A stretch of 35,080 bases of DNA. Source: Bacteroidota bacterium. Its GTDB lineage: Bacteria > Bacteroidota > JABWAT01. The DNA lies in NCBI GenBank assembly GCA_020161835.1, contig JAIUNL010000012.1, positions 1-35,080 on the forward strand, written 5' to 3'. Positions 1-8,358 of this stretch are shown in pieces. Position numbers and translations under genes: made by a program. Below the pieces are notes generated by a model. That model worked only from the letters and a program-made list of their open reading frames with translations. It was not told the DNA's origin and made no database searches. Within the stretch, counting starts at the first letter, position 1; every line of letters begins with the position of its first letter.

Positions 1-2459
1 GTTATCTTGACGGAACAGAAGCTACCAACCTGGGTATCTATGAATTATATTCAAAAACACCTGGTCTGACTGATCTCGGAATCAAAAAAGTTGCAGATAT
101 AACTTTGCTTTCTTTTGATTACGGAACTGATGCTCTCACAACCCTTGCAGATATTCATGCTTCACGTGATGCTGAAGGCAAGTATGTATTTGTGAAATAT
201 CTTGACTGGGATCCGACCGATGCACCTGAAACTTCAACAGAAGTTTTTGTAAGTGGCCGTGCTATTTCCAGCGAAGCATTTGTTACTCCAATTGCTACAA
301 ACGATAACGATCTTGCAGTTCAGTATTTTTCACAAGCTGCACCCCGTGTTTCTGCTAAAGGCGCTGGAGATGTTGCCGGAACTGCTAAGTTCCAGATCCA
401 CTCTTCATGGGTTGAGTACGGCGGAACTCCTGCTGCAGGTACTGCCGCTGCAAACGTTTACTATAACGGACCAACTCTTGATGTTGCTGAATATACAGGC
501 GGTTCAACTCCTACTGATGCTAAACTGACCTTCGTTGTCAACACAGCATTTGTTCAGGATACCCTTTCTGCAAACCACACTGTATCATTACGTGGTACTG
601 CTTTTGGTGGTGACTGGTCCTATGACAAGTCAGTTAAGCTGTCACATGTAGCTGGTGATTACTGGCAAGGTGAAGTTATGTGGCCAATCGGAACAAGCAG
701 TGGCGGCGGTTTCAAAGTCGTTACCTCTTCTCCAACTGGTACAGGCTGGGATCGTCATCAGATCGGTGCAGCTCAAATTACCGGTGATGATACCTACCTC
801 ATCTATACAACTGGTCTTCCTGAAACCTACATCGATCCGTTTACCGGTGCTTCAGTAACCCGTGCTGATGACTGGGATCCGCTTGAAATCGCTAAAAAAG
901 GTGCTACAGATGTATATGCAGTTCACTTCCGTGTTAACATGCAAGGAGTAACCGCATTCAAACCTGAAAACCATACAGTAACTGTACGTGGTGGCTTTAA
1001 TGGCTGGTCTGCTGCAGATACTTTGAAAGCTGAATCCCGCCATGATGATATCGGACAAACTCCTTACGAAGCAGAAAAATACTTCTTCAGCAAGACTGTT
1101 CTGATTCCTAAGGCATCTGCTGGTGTTCTGAAATACAAATTTGTATGGAGTGATGCTGGTGGAGTTTCCACTAACTGGGAAGATAAGATCAGTGACAGAC
1201 CTTTCACTCTTGCTGCTGATACTACACTTGGTTGGGTTTGGTTCGACAACGTAGTTCCTCCAAAAGGAACTGGTGACAAACCTTTCAAAGTTTCCTTTAC
1301 AGTTGACATGGAAAAAGCAATCAATACCAATGGTTTTGATAAATCAAAAGATACCCTTATTGCCCGTATCGGCTTTATGGGAACAGGATTTACGACTGTT
1401 GATGCCAAGCTGGAAACTCCGTTCGCAGGAACTGAATTTACTGGTGAAACAGGTTTGGATAGCTTGAAAACTGAATTTAACAGAGTTGTAATGTATCAAT
1501 ATTACAAGAAAAATGCTGACGGTGAATTTGAAGAATTCTATTTTGATAACTTCAATACCGCTGAAGGTGCTTCTGCTCCTAAATTCCGTAAACTGACTAT
1601 TCCTGCTTCAGGAAATACTGTTTCTACAGAAGATATTCTGAACGATGCTGTTTCTACACACCGTCAGCCTTTCTTCAAAAATACAAGCAAACTTGGTGTT
1701 GCAACTACCTTCACTCTTGAAGTTAACCTGTTACCTGCTTACCTGCTCGTTGAACACCTCGGTGGTTCATTGAACGATATTCAGGGTGGTGCTTTAATCG
1801 TTGATGCTTCTAACATCAGAACTCTTGATCTGTATGTTAACGGTCCTGCAACTGGTAGCTGGGGTCCTTGGAATGCTGTAGGTCTTGGCGAAACCCGCAA
1901 AGCAACCTATAAAGGTCAGGGATTATATACCTGGACAGTTGATTATACCGCTGATGCTATCATCAGTCAGGAATTCAAATTGGGTATTGGTGGTGCTGAT
2001 AACGAAGCTGGCTTCGGTAACAACCACATGGCCAACTTGTTCCCAACTGCAACCAATAATACATCTGTACAGTTTGGTGACATCCAACCATCCCGTTACA
2101 AAGTTGACGAAAACAACTACTGGAATTTTGCAACCCAAACCGGTTACAAAAACGGTCTTCCTTGGACTGCCCTCAGTGTTGATGGAAGCAAAGCTGCTAC
2201 TTTCGCATTGTTGCAAAACTATCCGAACCCATTCAACCCATCTACAATGATTCCTTTCACTGTAGCTGCTGCTGGTAATGTAAACTTTGCTGTTTACAAT
2301 ATCATGGGTCAGGAAGTTTCTTCATTCTCATACACAGCTCACGCTGCTGGTCTGCATCAGGTTAATTTCAGTGCTGATAACTTAGCTACTGGAACTTATC
2401 TGGTTAAAATGACTGCCGGTTCCAACACGAAGACCATTAAAATGGTATTCATGAAGTAA
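1..2459 (+). CDS. Secreted multi-module carbohydrate-binding-like protein with T9SS sorting domain (5' partial)
   Basis: The frame is open from the first complete codon at position 3, so the true start lies left of the window; the TTG at 105 is internal. The visible part is 818 residues. It has about four related beta-sandwich-like modules, near residues 173-260, 305-410, 427-525 and 570-690. Their shared pattern is a hydrophobic strand (VHFRVNM, VSFTVDM, LTFVVNT, FTLEVNL) followed by a TVRGGFNGW-like strand, as in starch-binding or E-set domains. The C-terminus (about 738-818) is a type A T9SS sorting domain: NYPNPFNPST, then YNIMGQEV, GTYLVKM and a basic end. The protein should be exported across the outer membrane and either anchored or released. 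Arginine is mostly CGT and alanine mostly GCT, unlike the neighbours, which suggests high expression. With a sugar importer and GH13 enzyme downstream, a glucan-binding or glucan-degrading role is inferred; any catalytic part would lie outside the window. Confidence 0.85.
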   Translation, partial: YLDGTEATNLGIYELYSKTPGLTDLGIKKVADITLLSFDYGTDALTTLADIHASRDAEGKYVFVKYLDWDPTDAPETSTEVFVSGRAISSEAFVTPIATNDNDLAVQYFSQAAPRVSAKGAGDVAGTAKFQIHSSWVEYGGTPAAGTAAANVYYNGPTLDVAEYTGGSTPTDAKLTFVVNTAFVQDTLSANHTVSLRGTAFGGDWSYDKSVKLSHVAGDYWQGEVMWPIGTSSGGGFKVVTSSPTGTGWDRHQIGAAQITGDDTYLIYTTGLPETYIDPFTGASVTRADDWDPLEIAKKGATDVYAVHFRVNMQGVTAFKPENHTVTVRGGFNGWSAADTLKAESRHDDIGQTPYEAEKYFFSKTVLIPKASAGVLKYKFVWSDAGGVSTNWEDKISDRPFTLAADTTLGWVWFDNVVPPKGTGDKPFKVSFTVDMEKAINTNGFDKSKDTLIARIGFMGTGFTTVDAKLETPFAGTEFTGETGLDSLKTEFNRVVMYQYYKKNADGEFEEFYFDNFNTAEGASAPKFRKLTIPASGNTVSTEDILNDAVSTHRQPFFKNTSKLGVATTFTLEVNLLPAYLLVEHLGGSLNDIQGGALIVDASNIRTLDLYVNGPATGSWGPWNAVGLGETRKATYKGQGLYTWTVDYTADAIISQEFKLGIGGADNEAGFGNNHMANLFPTATNNTSVQFGDIQPSRYKVDENNYWNFATQTGYKNGLPWTALSVDGSKAATFALLQNYPNPFNPSTMIPFTVAAAGNVNFAVYNIMGQEVSSFSYTAHAAGLHQVNFSADNLATGTYLVKMTAGSNTKTIKMVFMK

Positions 2460-2483
2460 TCAGCTTCATTTGGATTATATCCG

Positions 2484-2518
2484 AAAAGGGTTGGCGTTAC
2501 TGCCAACCCTTTTTTTTT
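2484..2518 (+). terminator. Rho-independent terminator after the secreted protein gene
   Basis: GGGTTGGC (2488-2495) pairs with GCCAACCC (2502-2509) around a 6-base loop. Four A-T pairs extend the base and a run of T follows to 2518. It starts 24 bases after the stop at 2459. Only 23 bases separate the T run from the next start at 2542, so the importer genes must depend on read-through or on a promoter inside the upstream gene. Confidence 0.9.
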
Positions 2519-2541
2519 CGTAAAACCGGAACTGGGTTTTT

Positions 2542-3798
2542 ATGGTCAGATTCCTTCTGAATTTGCTGCTGCCTGCCTTCTTTTTTCTTTCCTGTTCGTC
2601 CCGTTCAGATCACACCATTACGATTTGGGCACATTTTGATCCTCCCGAAAAAAAACTCGTACAAAAACAAATTAATCAGTTTGCTGCGGAAAACCCTGAT
2701 TGGGATTTCAAATTGATGACCTTTTCGGCGCAGGAAATAAAAACTCTTTACCCTCTTGCTGTTATTGGTGGAAGCGGACCTTCAATTTTGTACGGATCAA
2801 CAACTGAAACCGGACAATTGTCTGAACTCAATGTTCTTGAACCGCTTGAGACCCTGTTTGATTCAACTTTTCTTGCTGGTTTTACAAACCTGTCACTGAA
2901 TCCGGTTGAACCACTGAAAAATCAGACCACTGGTCAAATTCATTTGTATCAAGTTACAGATCAGATTGTTAATCAGGTTTTTATTTTATACAATAAAGAA
3001 TTGATTTCAATGCCTGAAGATTCAGCCAACCACCCAAAACGATTTTCAATTTCCTATTTTAATGAAATTTATCTTTCAAAATCCGACAGTATCGATTACG
3101 ATCTGGTTTGGGATTATAACAACCCAATTGTCTATTACCATTTTTTATCAGGGTTTGGTGGTCAGTTAATAGATCAGTATAATCAGCCCCAATTAGATTC
3201 TCCGGCTGCTGTTGCGATGCTAAGTTCACTCAGAGAATTAACTGAAAAGGGATTGAACCTTCCCTTAGAAAGTAACAATGAACAGGCACGTCTTTTATTT
3301 CGCCACCAAAAGGCGCCTATGCTTATTGACGGGCTTTTTAAAGTGAAGGAATTTGAAAATGCCGGATTGAAAATTGGTATTGCAAGAATTCCTGCTCTTG
3401 GTTCACGATCGGGGATGCCAAAACCCTTTGTTTCCGGCAACGGTTACTCAATAAATCCAGTTTTATCTGCCACACAAAAGAAGATGGCCTCGAAACTTAT
3501 CACATACCTTTGCACGAAAAAAAATCAGCTTGAACGTGTCAGAATCAGTTTTAATTTGCCTTTGCGAACTGATGCGTTAACTGATTCTTCAGTTCAGAAT
3601 AATCAGCTTTTCAAAAATTTACTAAGCCAGGTTTTGGATGGTACACCCCAACCTTCAACGCCTGAATCAAAACTGACTCTGCAGGTGTTGTCCTCAGGTT
3701 ACCAGGAATTTTTAAAGGATAGAACCCTTTCCCCTGAAAAAGCAGCCAGGGAAATGCAGACTGAAGCGCTGAATCAAATCAGAAACATCAGAAAATGA
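2542..3798 (+). CDS. ABC sugar transporter substrate-binding lipoprotein (SBP family 1)
   Basis: This 418-residue protein begins with a lipoprotein signal: hydrophobic residues 4-16, then FFLSC with the modified cysteine at 18. The mature part opens with TITIWAHFDPPEKK, the usual first strand and helix of family 1 extracellular solute-binding proteins. A GPSILYGST segment and a late PFVSGNGYSI segment match the hinge and second-lobe pattern of maltose or oligosaccharide binders. It should be tethered in the periplasm and deliver a sugar to the two permeases that follow, the first overlapping by 4 bases (ATGA). No clear Shine-Dalgarno site precedes the ATG. The substrate is not readable from sequence; a malto-oligosaccharide is favoured only because a GH13 enzyme lies nearby. 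Confidence 0.85.
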   Translation: MVRFLLNLLLPAFFFLSCSSRSDHTITIWAHFDPPEKKLVQKQINQFAAENPDWDFKLMTFSAQEIKTLYPLAVIGGSGPSILYGSTTETGQLSELNVLEPLETLFDSTFLAGFTNLSLNPVEPLKNQTTGQIHLYQVTDQIVNQVFILYNKELISMPEDSANHPKRFSISYFNEIYLSKSDSIDYDLVWDYNNPIVYYHFLSGFGGQLIDQYNQPQLDSPAAVAMLSSLRELTEKGLNLPLESNNEQARLLFRHQKAPMLIDGLFKVKEFENAGLKIGIARIPALGSRSGMPKPFVSGNGYSINPVLSATQKKMASKLITYLCTKKNQLERVRISFNLPLRTDALTDSSVQNNQLFKNLLSQVLDGTPQPSTPESKLTLQVLSSGYQEFLKDRTLSPEKAAREMQTEALNQIRNIRK

Positions 3799-4694
3799 AA
3801 AAACTAAACTATTCTCCTGGCAGGACTGAAAACGAAGCCTGGCGGTTTGTTGCCCCGGCTCTTCTTGTTACACTGGCTGTAATTCTGATACCGTTTTTGT
3901 ACAACATTATCATCAGTTTTTCAGACATGAATCTCTCGACCTTTTATCGTTGGAAAATGCTGGGGTTCACCAATTATTTTGACATATTTTCCGATTCCTT
4001 TTTTTGGTATTTATTACTGAAAACCCTTCTCTGGACCAGTATTAATCTTGTTATTTTAGTAACTGCCGGTATATTGCTGGCTGTTCTGCTTAATGAAAAA
4101 TTACCTGGAAGTGCATTTTTCAAAATTCTGTTCATTTTACCGTGGGCAGTTCCGCAATACCTGACGGCTCTGGTTTGGAAGGGAATTTTTAATTATGAAA
4201 CAGGTCCGGTCAATTTATTTCTTGGAAAGCTGGGCATTGAACCTGTGATGTGGCTCGGAAGTGAGTGGGGAGCATTCTGGGCAACATTGGTGACCAATGT
4301 GTGGTTGGGTCTGCCGTTTTTTATTGTTGTCGTTCTGGCCGGACTTCAAACTATTCCACGAAATTTATATGAGGCGGCAGAACTTGATGGCGCCGGTTTC
4401 TGGTTTTTGTTCAGAAAAGTTACACTTCCACTGCTTAAACCGGTCTTGGTTCCTGCAATTATGCTTTCTGGTATCTGGACTTTCAATAATCTCAATGTAA
4501 TTTGGTTGGTTACAGACGGTGGTTACCCCTCAGATCAAACTCATATTCTGGTAAGCTGGGTTTATAAAGCCGGACTAAGCTATTTCAGGATAGGCTATGC
4601 TGCAGCTTATGGAATCATCATTATGCTGGTTTTATTATTCTTTTCATGGCAATATATATACAAATCAAAAACACTTGAGAACGTCTTTGAGTAA
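3795..4694 (+). CDS. ABC sugar transporter permease, MalF/LacF-like
   Basis: The 299-residue product is strongly hydrophobic, with about six membrane helices. It has the EAA loop of binding-protein-dependent permeases (EAAELDGAGFWFLFRKVTLP), which contacts the ATPase. It is much shorter than E. coli MalF (514 residues) because it lacks the large periplasmic insertion, so it resembles LacF, AraP or MsmF-type subunits. The start overlaps the binding-protein stop as ATGA, which implies coupled translation, and the 3' end overlaps the next permease. It should form the inner-membrane channel with that partner. Confidence 0.9.
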   Translation: MKKLNYSPGRTENEAWRFVAPALLVTLAVILIPFLYNIIISFSDMNLSTFYRWKMLGFTNYFDIFSDSFFWYLLLKTLLWTSINLVILVTAGILLAVLLNEKLPGSAFFKILFILPWAVPQYLTALVWKGIFNYETGPVNLFLGKLGIEPVMWLGSEWGAFWATLVTNVWLGLPFFIVVVLAGLQTIPRNLYEAAELDGAGFWFLFRKVTLPLLKPVLVPAIMLSGIWTFNNLNVIWLVTDGGYPSDQTHILVSWVYKAGLSYFRIGYAAAYGIIIMLVLLFFSWQYIYKSKTLENVFE

Positions 4695-5562
4695 CGATAG
4701 ATCGGTAAAAAAACAGAAAAGTATAAAAACAATAGGTATCTACCTGATACTTTTTCTATTCTCATTTTGGACTGTTTTCCCACTCTGGCATATTTTTAAA
4801 TTATCAGTGGGGCAGGCCGATCTCAATTTTACTACTGATCTTAGTTTTTTCCCCTCTGCCTGGTCGTTAAAATCATACCGGAATATTTTCATTGAAGTTC
4901 CCTTTCTTCAGTGGATTGGGAATTCACTTCTGGTTTCATCAACTGTCACGTTAACCGGTTTGTCATTGGCTTCATTTGCAGGTTATGGATTCAGCCGGTT
5001 CAAATTCAAGTGGCGGAAAAGTCTTCTTTTTGGGATGATAGCAACTCAAATGTTTCCTGTTACTTTGATTTTGCTTCCACTTTTTGTTTTGCTGGTTAAA
5101 CTAAATCTGAACGATACTTTTTTTGCATTATCTATCGGTTACTCAGCTCTGGTTTTGCCATTTTGTATCTGGCAAATGAAAACTTATTACGACACCGTAC
5201 CACGTTCAATGGAAGAAGCTGCCTGGATTGATGGTTCATCACATTGGGTCACTTTTTACCGGATTGTATTGCCCCAGATAACCCCGGCTCTTGTTGTTGT
5301 GGGGCTTTTCAGTTTTATTTCGGCCTGGGGAGAAATCATGATGGCTTCGGTCATCATCCAGAATCCTGATTTATACACCTTACCACTTGGCTTGAAATCA
5401 ATCCAAACCGGTTCACCTGATGATATCGGACTGTTTGCTGCCGGCTCAGTTATTGTTACAGTTCCGGTTGTCATCCTTTTCATTTTACTAAACCGGGTCT
5501 TGATTTCAGGGTTCACTCCAGGCGGTTTTTATTCTTTCAGAGTTTCAACAGGAAAAGACTAA
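4687..5562 (+). CDS. ABC sugar transporter permease, MalG-like
   Basis: This is the second permease of the importer. The frame is open further upstream, but the residues encoded before 4687 are not permease-like. A TTG at 4687 gives 291 residues, a typical MalG length, beginning SNDRSVKKQKS before the first membrane helix. With this start it overlaps the previous gene by 8 bases. An ATG at 4609 in the same frame is possible but would give an odd extension. The EAA loop is clear (SMEEAAWIDGSSHWVTFYRIVLPQ), and the C-terminus SGFTPGGFYSF is close to the family ending LVxGLTxGAVKG. No ATPase gene follows, so the importer presumably borrows a shared MsmX/MalK-type ATPase encoded elsewhere. Confidence 0.88.
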   Translation: MSNDRSVKKQKSIKTIGIYLILFLFSFWTVFPLWHIFKLSVGQADLNFTTDLSFFPSAWSLKSYRNIFIEVPFLQWIGNSLLVSSTVTLTGLSLASFAGYGFSRFKFKWRKSLLFGMIATQMFPVTLILLPLFVLLVKLNLNDTFFALSIGYSALVLPFCIWQMKTYYDTVPRSMEEAAWIDGSSHWVTFYRIVLPQITPALVVVGLFSFISAWGEIMMASVIIQNPDLYTLPLGLKSIQTGSPDDIGLFAAGSVIVTVPVVILFILLNRVLISGFTPGGFYSFRVSTGKD

Positions 5563-5568
5563 CACTTT

Positions 5569-6453
5569 ATGCCAACCCAACCCAGATTAACAGATCTGAT
5601 TCCACAACTTCCACTTAAATTGAAGGCAGCCAAAGTTGTTGAAGGGTACATTACCGGAATCCATTCTTCACCTTTCAGAGGATTTTCAGCCGAATTTGAA
5701 CAATACCGAACCTACCAGCATGGAGATGATCTCAGATATTTTGACTGGAAGGTGTGGGCAAAGAATGAAAAAAAGGTCATCCGTCAATATTCTGAAGAGA
5801 CCAATCTCAGGTGCTCCATTGTTCTGGATTGTTCTTCAAGTATGGGTTTCCCGGAAGAGCATCCTTCCAAATGGGAATTTGCCAGGGTTTTAGCAGCTAG
5901 TTTAATTCATCTTCTGATCAGGCAGCGTGATGCAGCCGGTTTGATTGCGGTTTCAGATGAAGTTGTCCTTCATCGAGTTCCACGGGGTGTTTCCTGGTAT
6001 GAAAGTGATCTTTTTAACCAATTGGAAAAATTGTCTCAAAACTCAAAGACAAAGTTGAATACTGGGCTCGAACTGGCCGCCAGTATTCATTCACGTCGGG
6101 GGTTGGTCATTGTCATTTCTGATTTTATGCAGGATATGGATGAGTGGATGTCAGGTTTCAGATTACTATCCTCTCAGAAAAATGATATCATAGCCCTTCA
6201 GATCCTTCACGACCGGGAATTATCACTTAAAGCTGTTACAGACGTTTTACTTGAAGACAGCGAAACCGGTGATCGACTTGAAACCAATTTCCAGCAAATC
6301 AGGCAATCTTACTCAACTGCAGTTACCAAATGGCAATCTGATCTGACAACTTTTTTTAGAAATAACGGAATTCAATTCCTTTCTGCAAAAACAAGTGAAC
6401 CTTTTGCGGTTGTATTAAAAGAAGTTCTGCAAAATCGGGCAGGGAAAAGATGA
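5569..6453 (+). CDS. DUF58 domain protein with vWA-like fold
   Basis: The 294-residue protein matches the DUF58 family: an SPFRGFSAEFEQYRTYQHGDD segment (about residues 34-54) followed by LRYFDWKVWAK. A metal-ion-dependent adhesion-site-like motif DCSSSM (D87, S89, S91) marks a von Willebrand A-like domain. No signal peptide or membrane helix is seen, so it is probably cytoplasmic. DUF58 proteins usually sit beside a MoxR AAA+ ATPase and vWA-TPR membrane proteins (BatA-type clusters). Here it lies 6 bases after a sugar permease gene with no MoxR in view. Co-transcription with the importer is likely from the spacing; a functional link is not established. Confidence 0.85.
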   Translation: MPTQPRLTDLIPQLPLKLKAAKVVEGYITGIHSSPFRGFSAEFEQYRTYQHGDDLRYFDWKVWAKNEKKVIRQYSEETNLRCSIVLDCSSSMGFPEEHPSKWEFARVLAASLIHLLIRQRDAAGLIAVSDEVVLHRVPRGVSWYESDLFNQLEKLSQNSKTKLNTGLELAASIHSRRGLVIVISDFMQDMDEWMSGFRLLSSQKNDIIALQILHDRELSLKAVTDVLLEDSETGDRLETNFQQIRQSYSTAVTKWQSDLTTFFRNNGIQFLSAKTSEPFAVVLKEVLQNRAGKR

Positions 6454-6456
6454 ATT

Positions 6457-6498
6457 GGTGGTAGGTGATACGTGGTACGTGGTAGGCTATACGTGTGA
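6457..6498. repeat. Degenerate heptamer tandem repeat
   Basis: Six 7-base units run in register: GGTGGTA, GGTGATA, CGTGGTA, CGTGGTA, GGCTATA, CGTGTGA. The array starts 4 bases after the DUF58 stop codon. GGTGGTA recurs in the array at 16509-16543, and CGTACCA at 31459 is its inverted relative. Confidence 0.75.
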
Positions 6499-6579
6499 AT
6501 ATCATTATTTGGAAATAAAACCAGGTTTTTTAAACATGAAACCGAAAATCAAAATTAATAACAGATCAAAGGAAGACAG

Positions 6580-8358
6580 ATGAAAAAAATCACAATTCTG
6601 ATGAACTTTTTATTAAGCCTTGTCCTGATGGCAGGATGTATGAAGGAGAAAAGAGAAATGATTACTCTGGATCTTGGCGGAACATGGAAATTTAAAATTT
6701 ATTCAACCGGAACGGGTGAGCAGAAAAACTGGCATCTTCCTGAAACTGATCATTCGAAATGGGATTCAGTAAAGGTTCCTGAGAATTGGGATTCCTACGG
6801 AATTGAGACCTATGATGGAGTTGCCTGGTTCTGGCGGGAATTTACCCTTCCTGAAACCAAAGAAAAACTTGCCATTGTATTTGATGCGGTCGATGATGAT
6901 GCGGTAGTTTTTATCAACGGGACAAAAATTGGAAGTCATGACGGATGGGGACGTAAATTTTATTTTGATATTTCATCTGTTGTAAAACCCGGCTTGAACA
7001 CGATTGCAGTCAGAGTGAATGATATTGAAGGTCCCGGCGGCATCAATAAACCAGTTTTTATTCGTTCTTATGAAAATGATGCTGACCTGATGAAAGGTCC
7101 GCTTGCGGATTCATTGGCGCCAAAACCACCGGATTGGGCTAAAAATGCTGTTATTTACGAAATATTTGTACGGGATTTCAGCAAGGAAGGAACCTTTAAA
7201 GGTGTTGAAGCCGGATTGCCAAGATTAAAAGAACTGGGTGCTGATATTTTATGGCTGATGCCCATTCATGAAATCGGTTTACAAAAGAGAAAAGGAAAGT
7301 TTGGAAGTCCGTATTCAGTTAAGGATTATTACAGTATCAATAAAGATTTTGGCACTGCAGAAGACCTGAAATCTTTGGTGAATGCTGCTCATAAACTGAA
7401 TATGAAGGTGATCATTGACATTGTGGTTAACCACACGAGCTGGGATTCGAAGTTGATTCTGGAACATCCTGAGTGGTTTTCTCAAGACTCAACCGGAAAA
7501 ATATTACCTCCGGTAGCTGACTGGTGGGATGTCGCCGACTTGAATTATGATTTGCCGGAGGTGCAGAACTATATGACGACCATGCTTTCGTGGTGGATAA
7601 AAGAATATGATCTTGACGGATTCAGGTGTGATGTGGCCGAAATGGTTCCAAACAGTTTCTGGTCATCAGCAATCAGCGAAGTTCAAAAAATAAAACCAAC
7701 TTTCTGGCTGGCAGAAGGGTCTACACCTGATCTTCACATGGCGGGTTTTCATGCAACTTATTCATGGACGGTTTATGATAAATTGCTACCCATTTTCACA
7801 GGAAAAGATTCAGCAGGTGTGATTTACAGAATGCTGAGTAATGAGAAACTTGAATATCCAAAGCAGGCTTTGCGACTCCGGTTCAGTGAAAATCATGACA
7901 AATATCCGCAGCAGACCGTTTTTGGAGAACGGGAAAGTCAGGTTGCTACGTTTTTAACCTGGATGCTTCCGGGAATACCCATGATTTATAATGGAATGGA
8001 AGTTGGGAACACAACCCGGCTCGATTTATTTGAAAAAATACCCGTAAACTGGGGAAATGAACCGTCACTTCATCCTTTTTCGGTCTTATACAAAAATCTG
8101 AAGTCCGTCAGAAAAGAATTTCCCTATCTTGAAACGGTACCCGTCGTTGGGATTCCCACAGGTGATACTCAGGTTTTATGTTTCAGCAGAAAAAATCCGT
8201 GGACCGATCAGAAAGTCATTGCAGTGATGAATTTTTCAAAAGAGCTGAAAACGATTCCGTTCAAAATAGCCGGGCCTGGCAGGTTAAACGGACTTACCGG
8301 TGATGGAAAGCAGTTAACGATTCCACCGTTTGGTTTTGATTATTTTGTAACAGAATGA
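6580..8358 (+). CDS. GH13 alpha-amylase-family lipoprotein with N-terminal GH2-type sugar-binding domain
   Basis: The 592-residue protein starts with a lipoprotein signal (LMAGC, cysteine 20). Residues about 28-165 resemble the jelly-roll sugar-binding domain of family 2 hydrolases (LGGTWKFK, KWDSVKVPENWDSYG, AVVFINGTKIGSHDGW, LNTIAVRVND). A GH13 barrel follows from about 188. Region I is DIVVNH (280-285), region II GFRCDVAE with nucleophile D351, region III WLAEGS with acid/base E379, and region IV FSENHD with D440; all catalytic residues are present. It should act on alpha-glucans or maltodextrins at the cell envelope, probably in the periplasm. AAGGAAG at 6569 supports the ATG. It overlaps birA by 4 bases. 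Exact specificity (amylase, cyclomaltodextrinase or glucosidase) is not resolved. Confidence 0.9.
   Translation: MKKITILMNFLLSLVLMAGCMKEKREMITLDLGGTWKFKIYSTGTGEQKNWHLPETDHSKWDSVKVPENWDSYGIETYDGVAWFWREFTLPETKEKLAIVFDAVDDDAVVFINGTKIGSHDGWGRKFYFDISSVVKPGLNTIAVRVNDIEGPGGINKPVFIRSYENDADLMKGPLADSLAPKPPDWAKNAVIYEIFVRDFSKEGTFKGVEAGLPRLKELGADILWLMPIHEIGLQKRKGKFGSPYSVKDYYSINKDFGTAEDLKSLVNAAHKLNMKVIIDIVVNHTSWDSKLILEHPEWFSQDSTGKILPPVADWWDVADLNYDLPEVQNYMTTMLSWWIKEYDLDGFRCDVAEMVPNSFWSSAISEVQKIKPTFWLAEGSTPDLHMAGFHATYSWTVYDKLLPIFTGKDSAGVIYRMLSNEKLEYPKQALRLRFSENHDKYPQQTVFGERESQVATFLTWMLPGIPMIYNGMEVGNTTRLDLFEKIPVNWGNEPSLHPFSVLYKNLKSVRKEFPYLETVPVVGIPTGDTQVLCFSRKNPWTDQKVIAVMNFSKELKTIPFKIAGPGRLNGLTGDGKQLTIPPFGFDYFVTE

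Noticed and set aside
105..107. TTG at 105 as the start of the first gene
   Set aside because: The same frame is open to the left edge with protein-like codons, so the gene simply continues out of the window.
4597..4686. Upstream ATG for the MalG-like permease
   Set aside because: It would add 30 residues encoded inside the previous permease gene that do not resemble a permease N-terminus.
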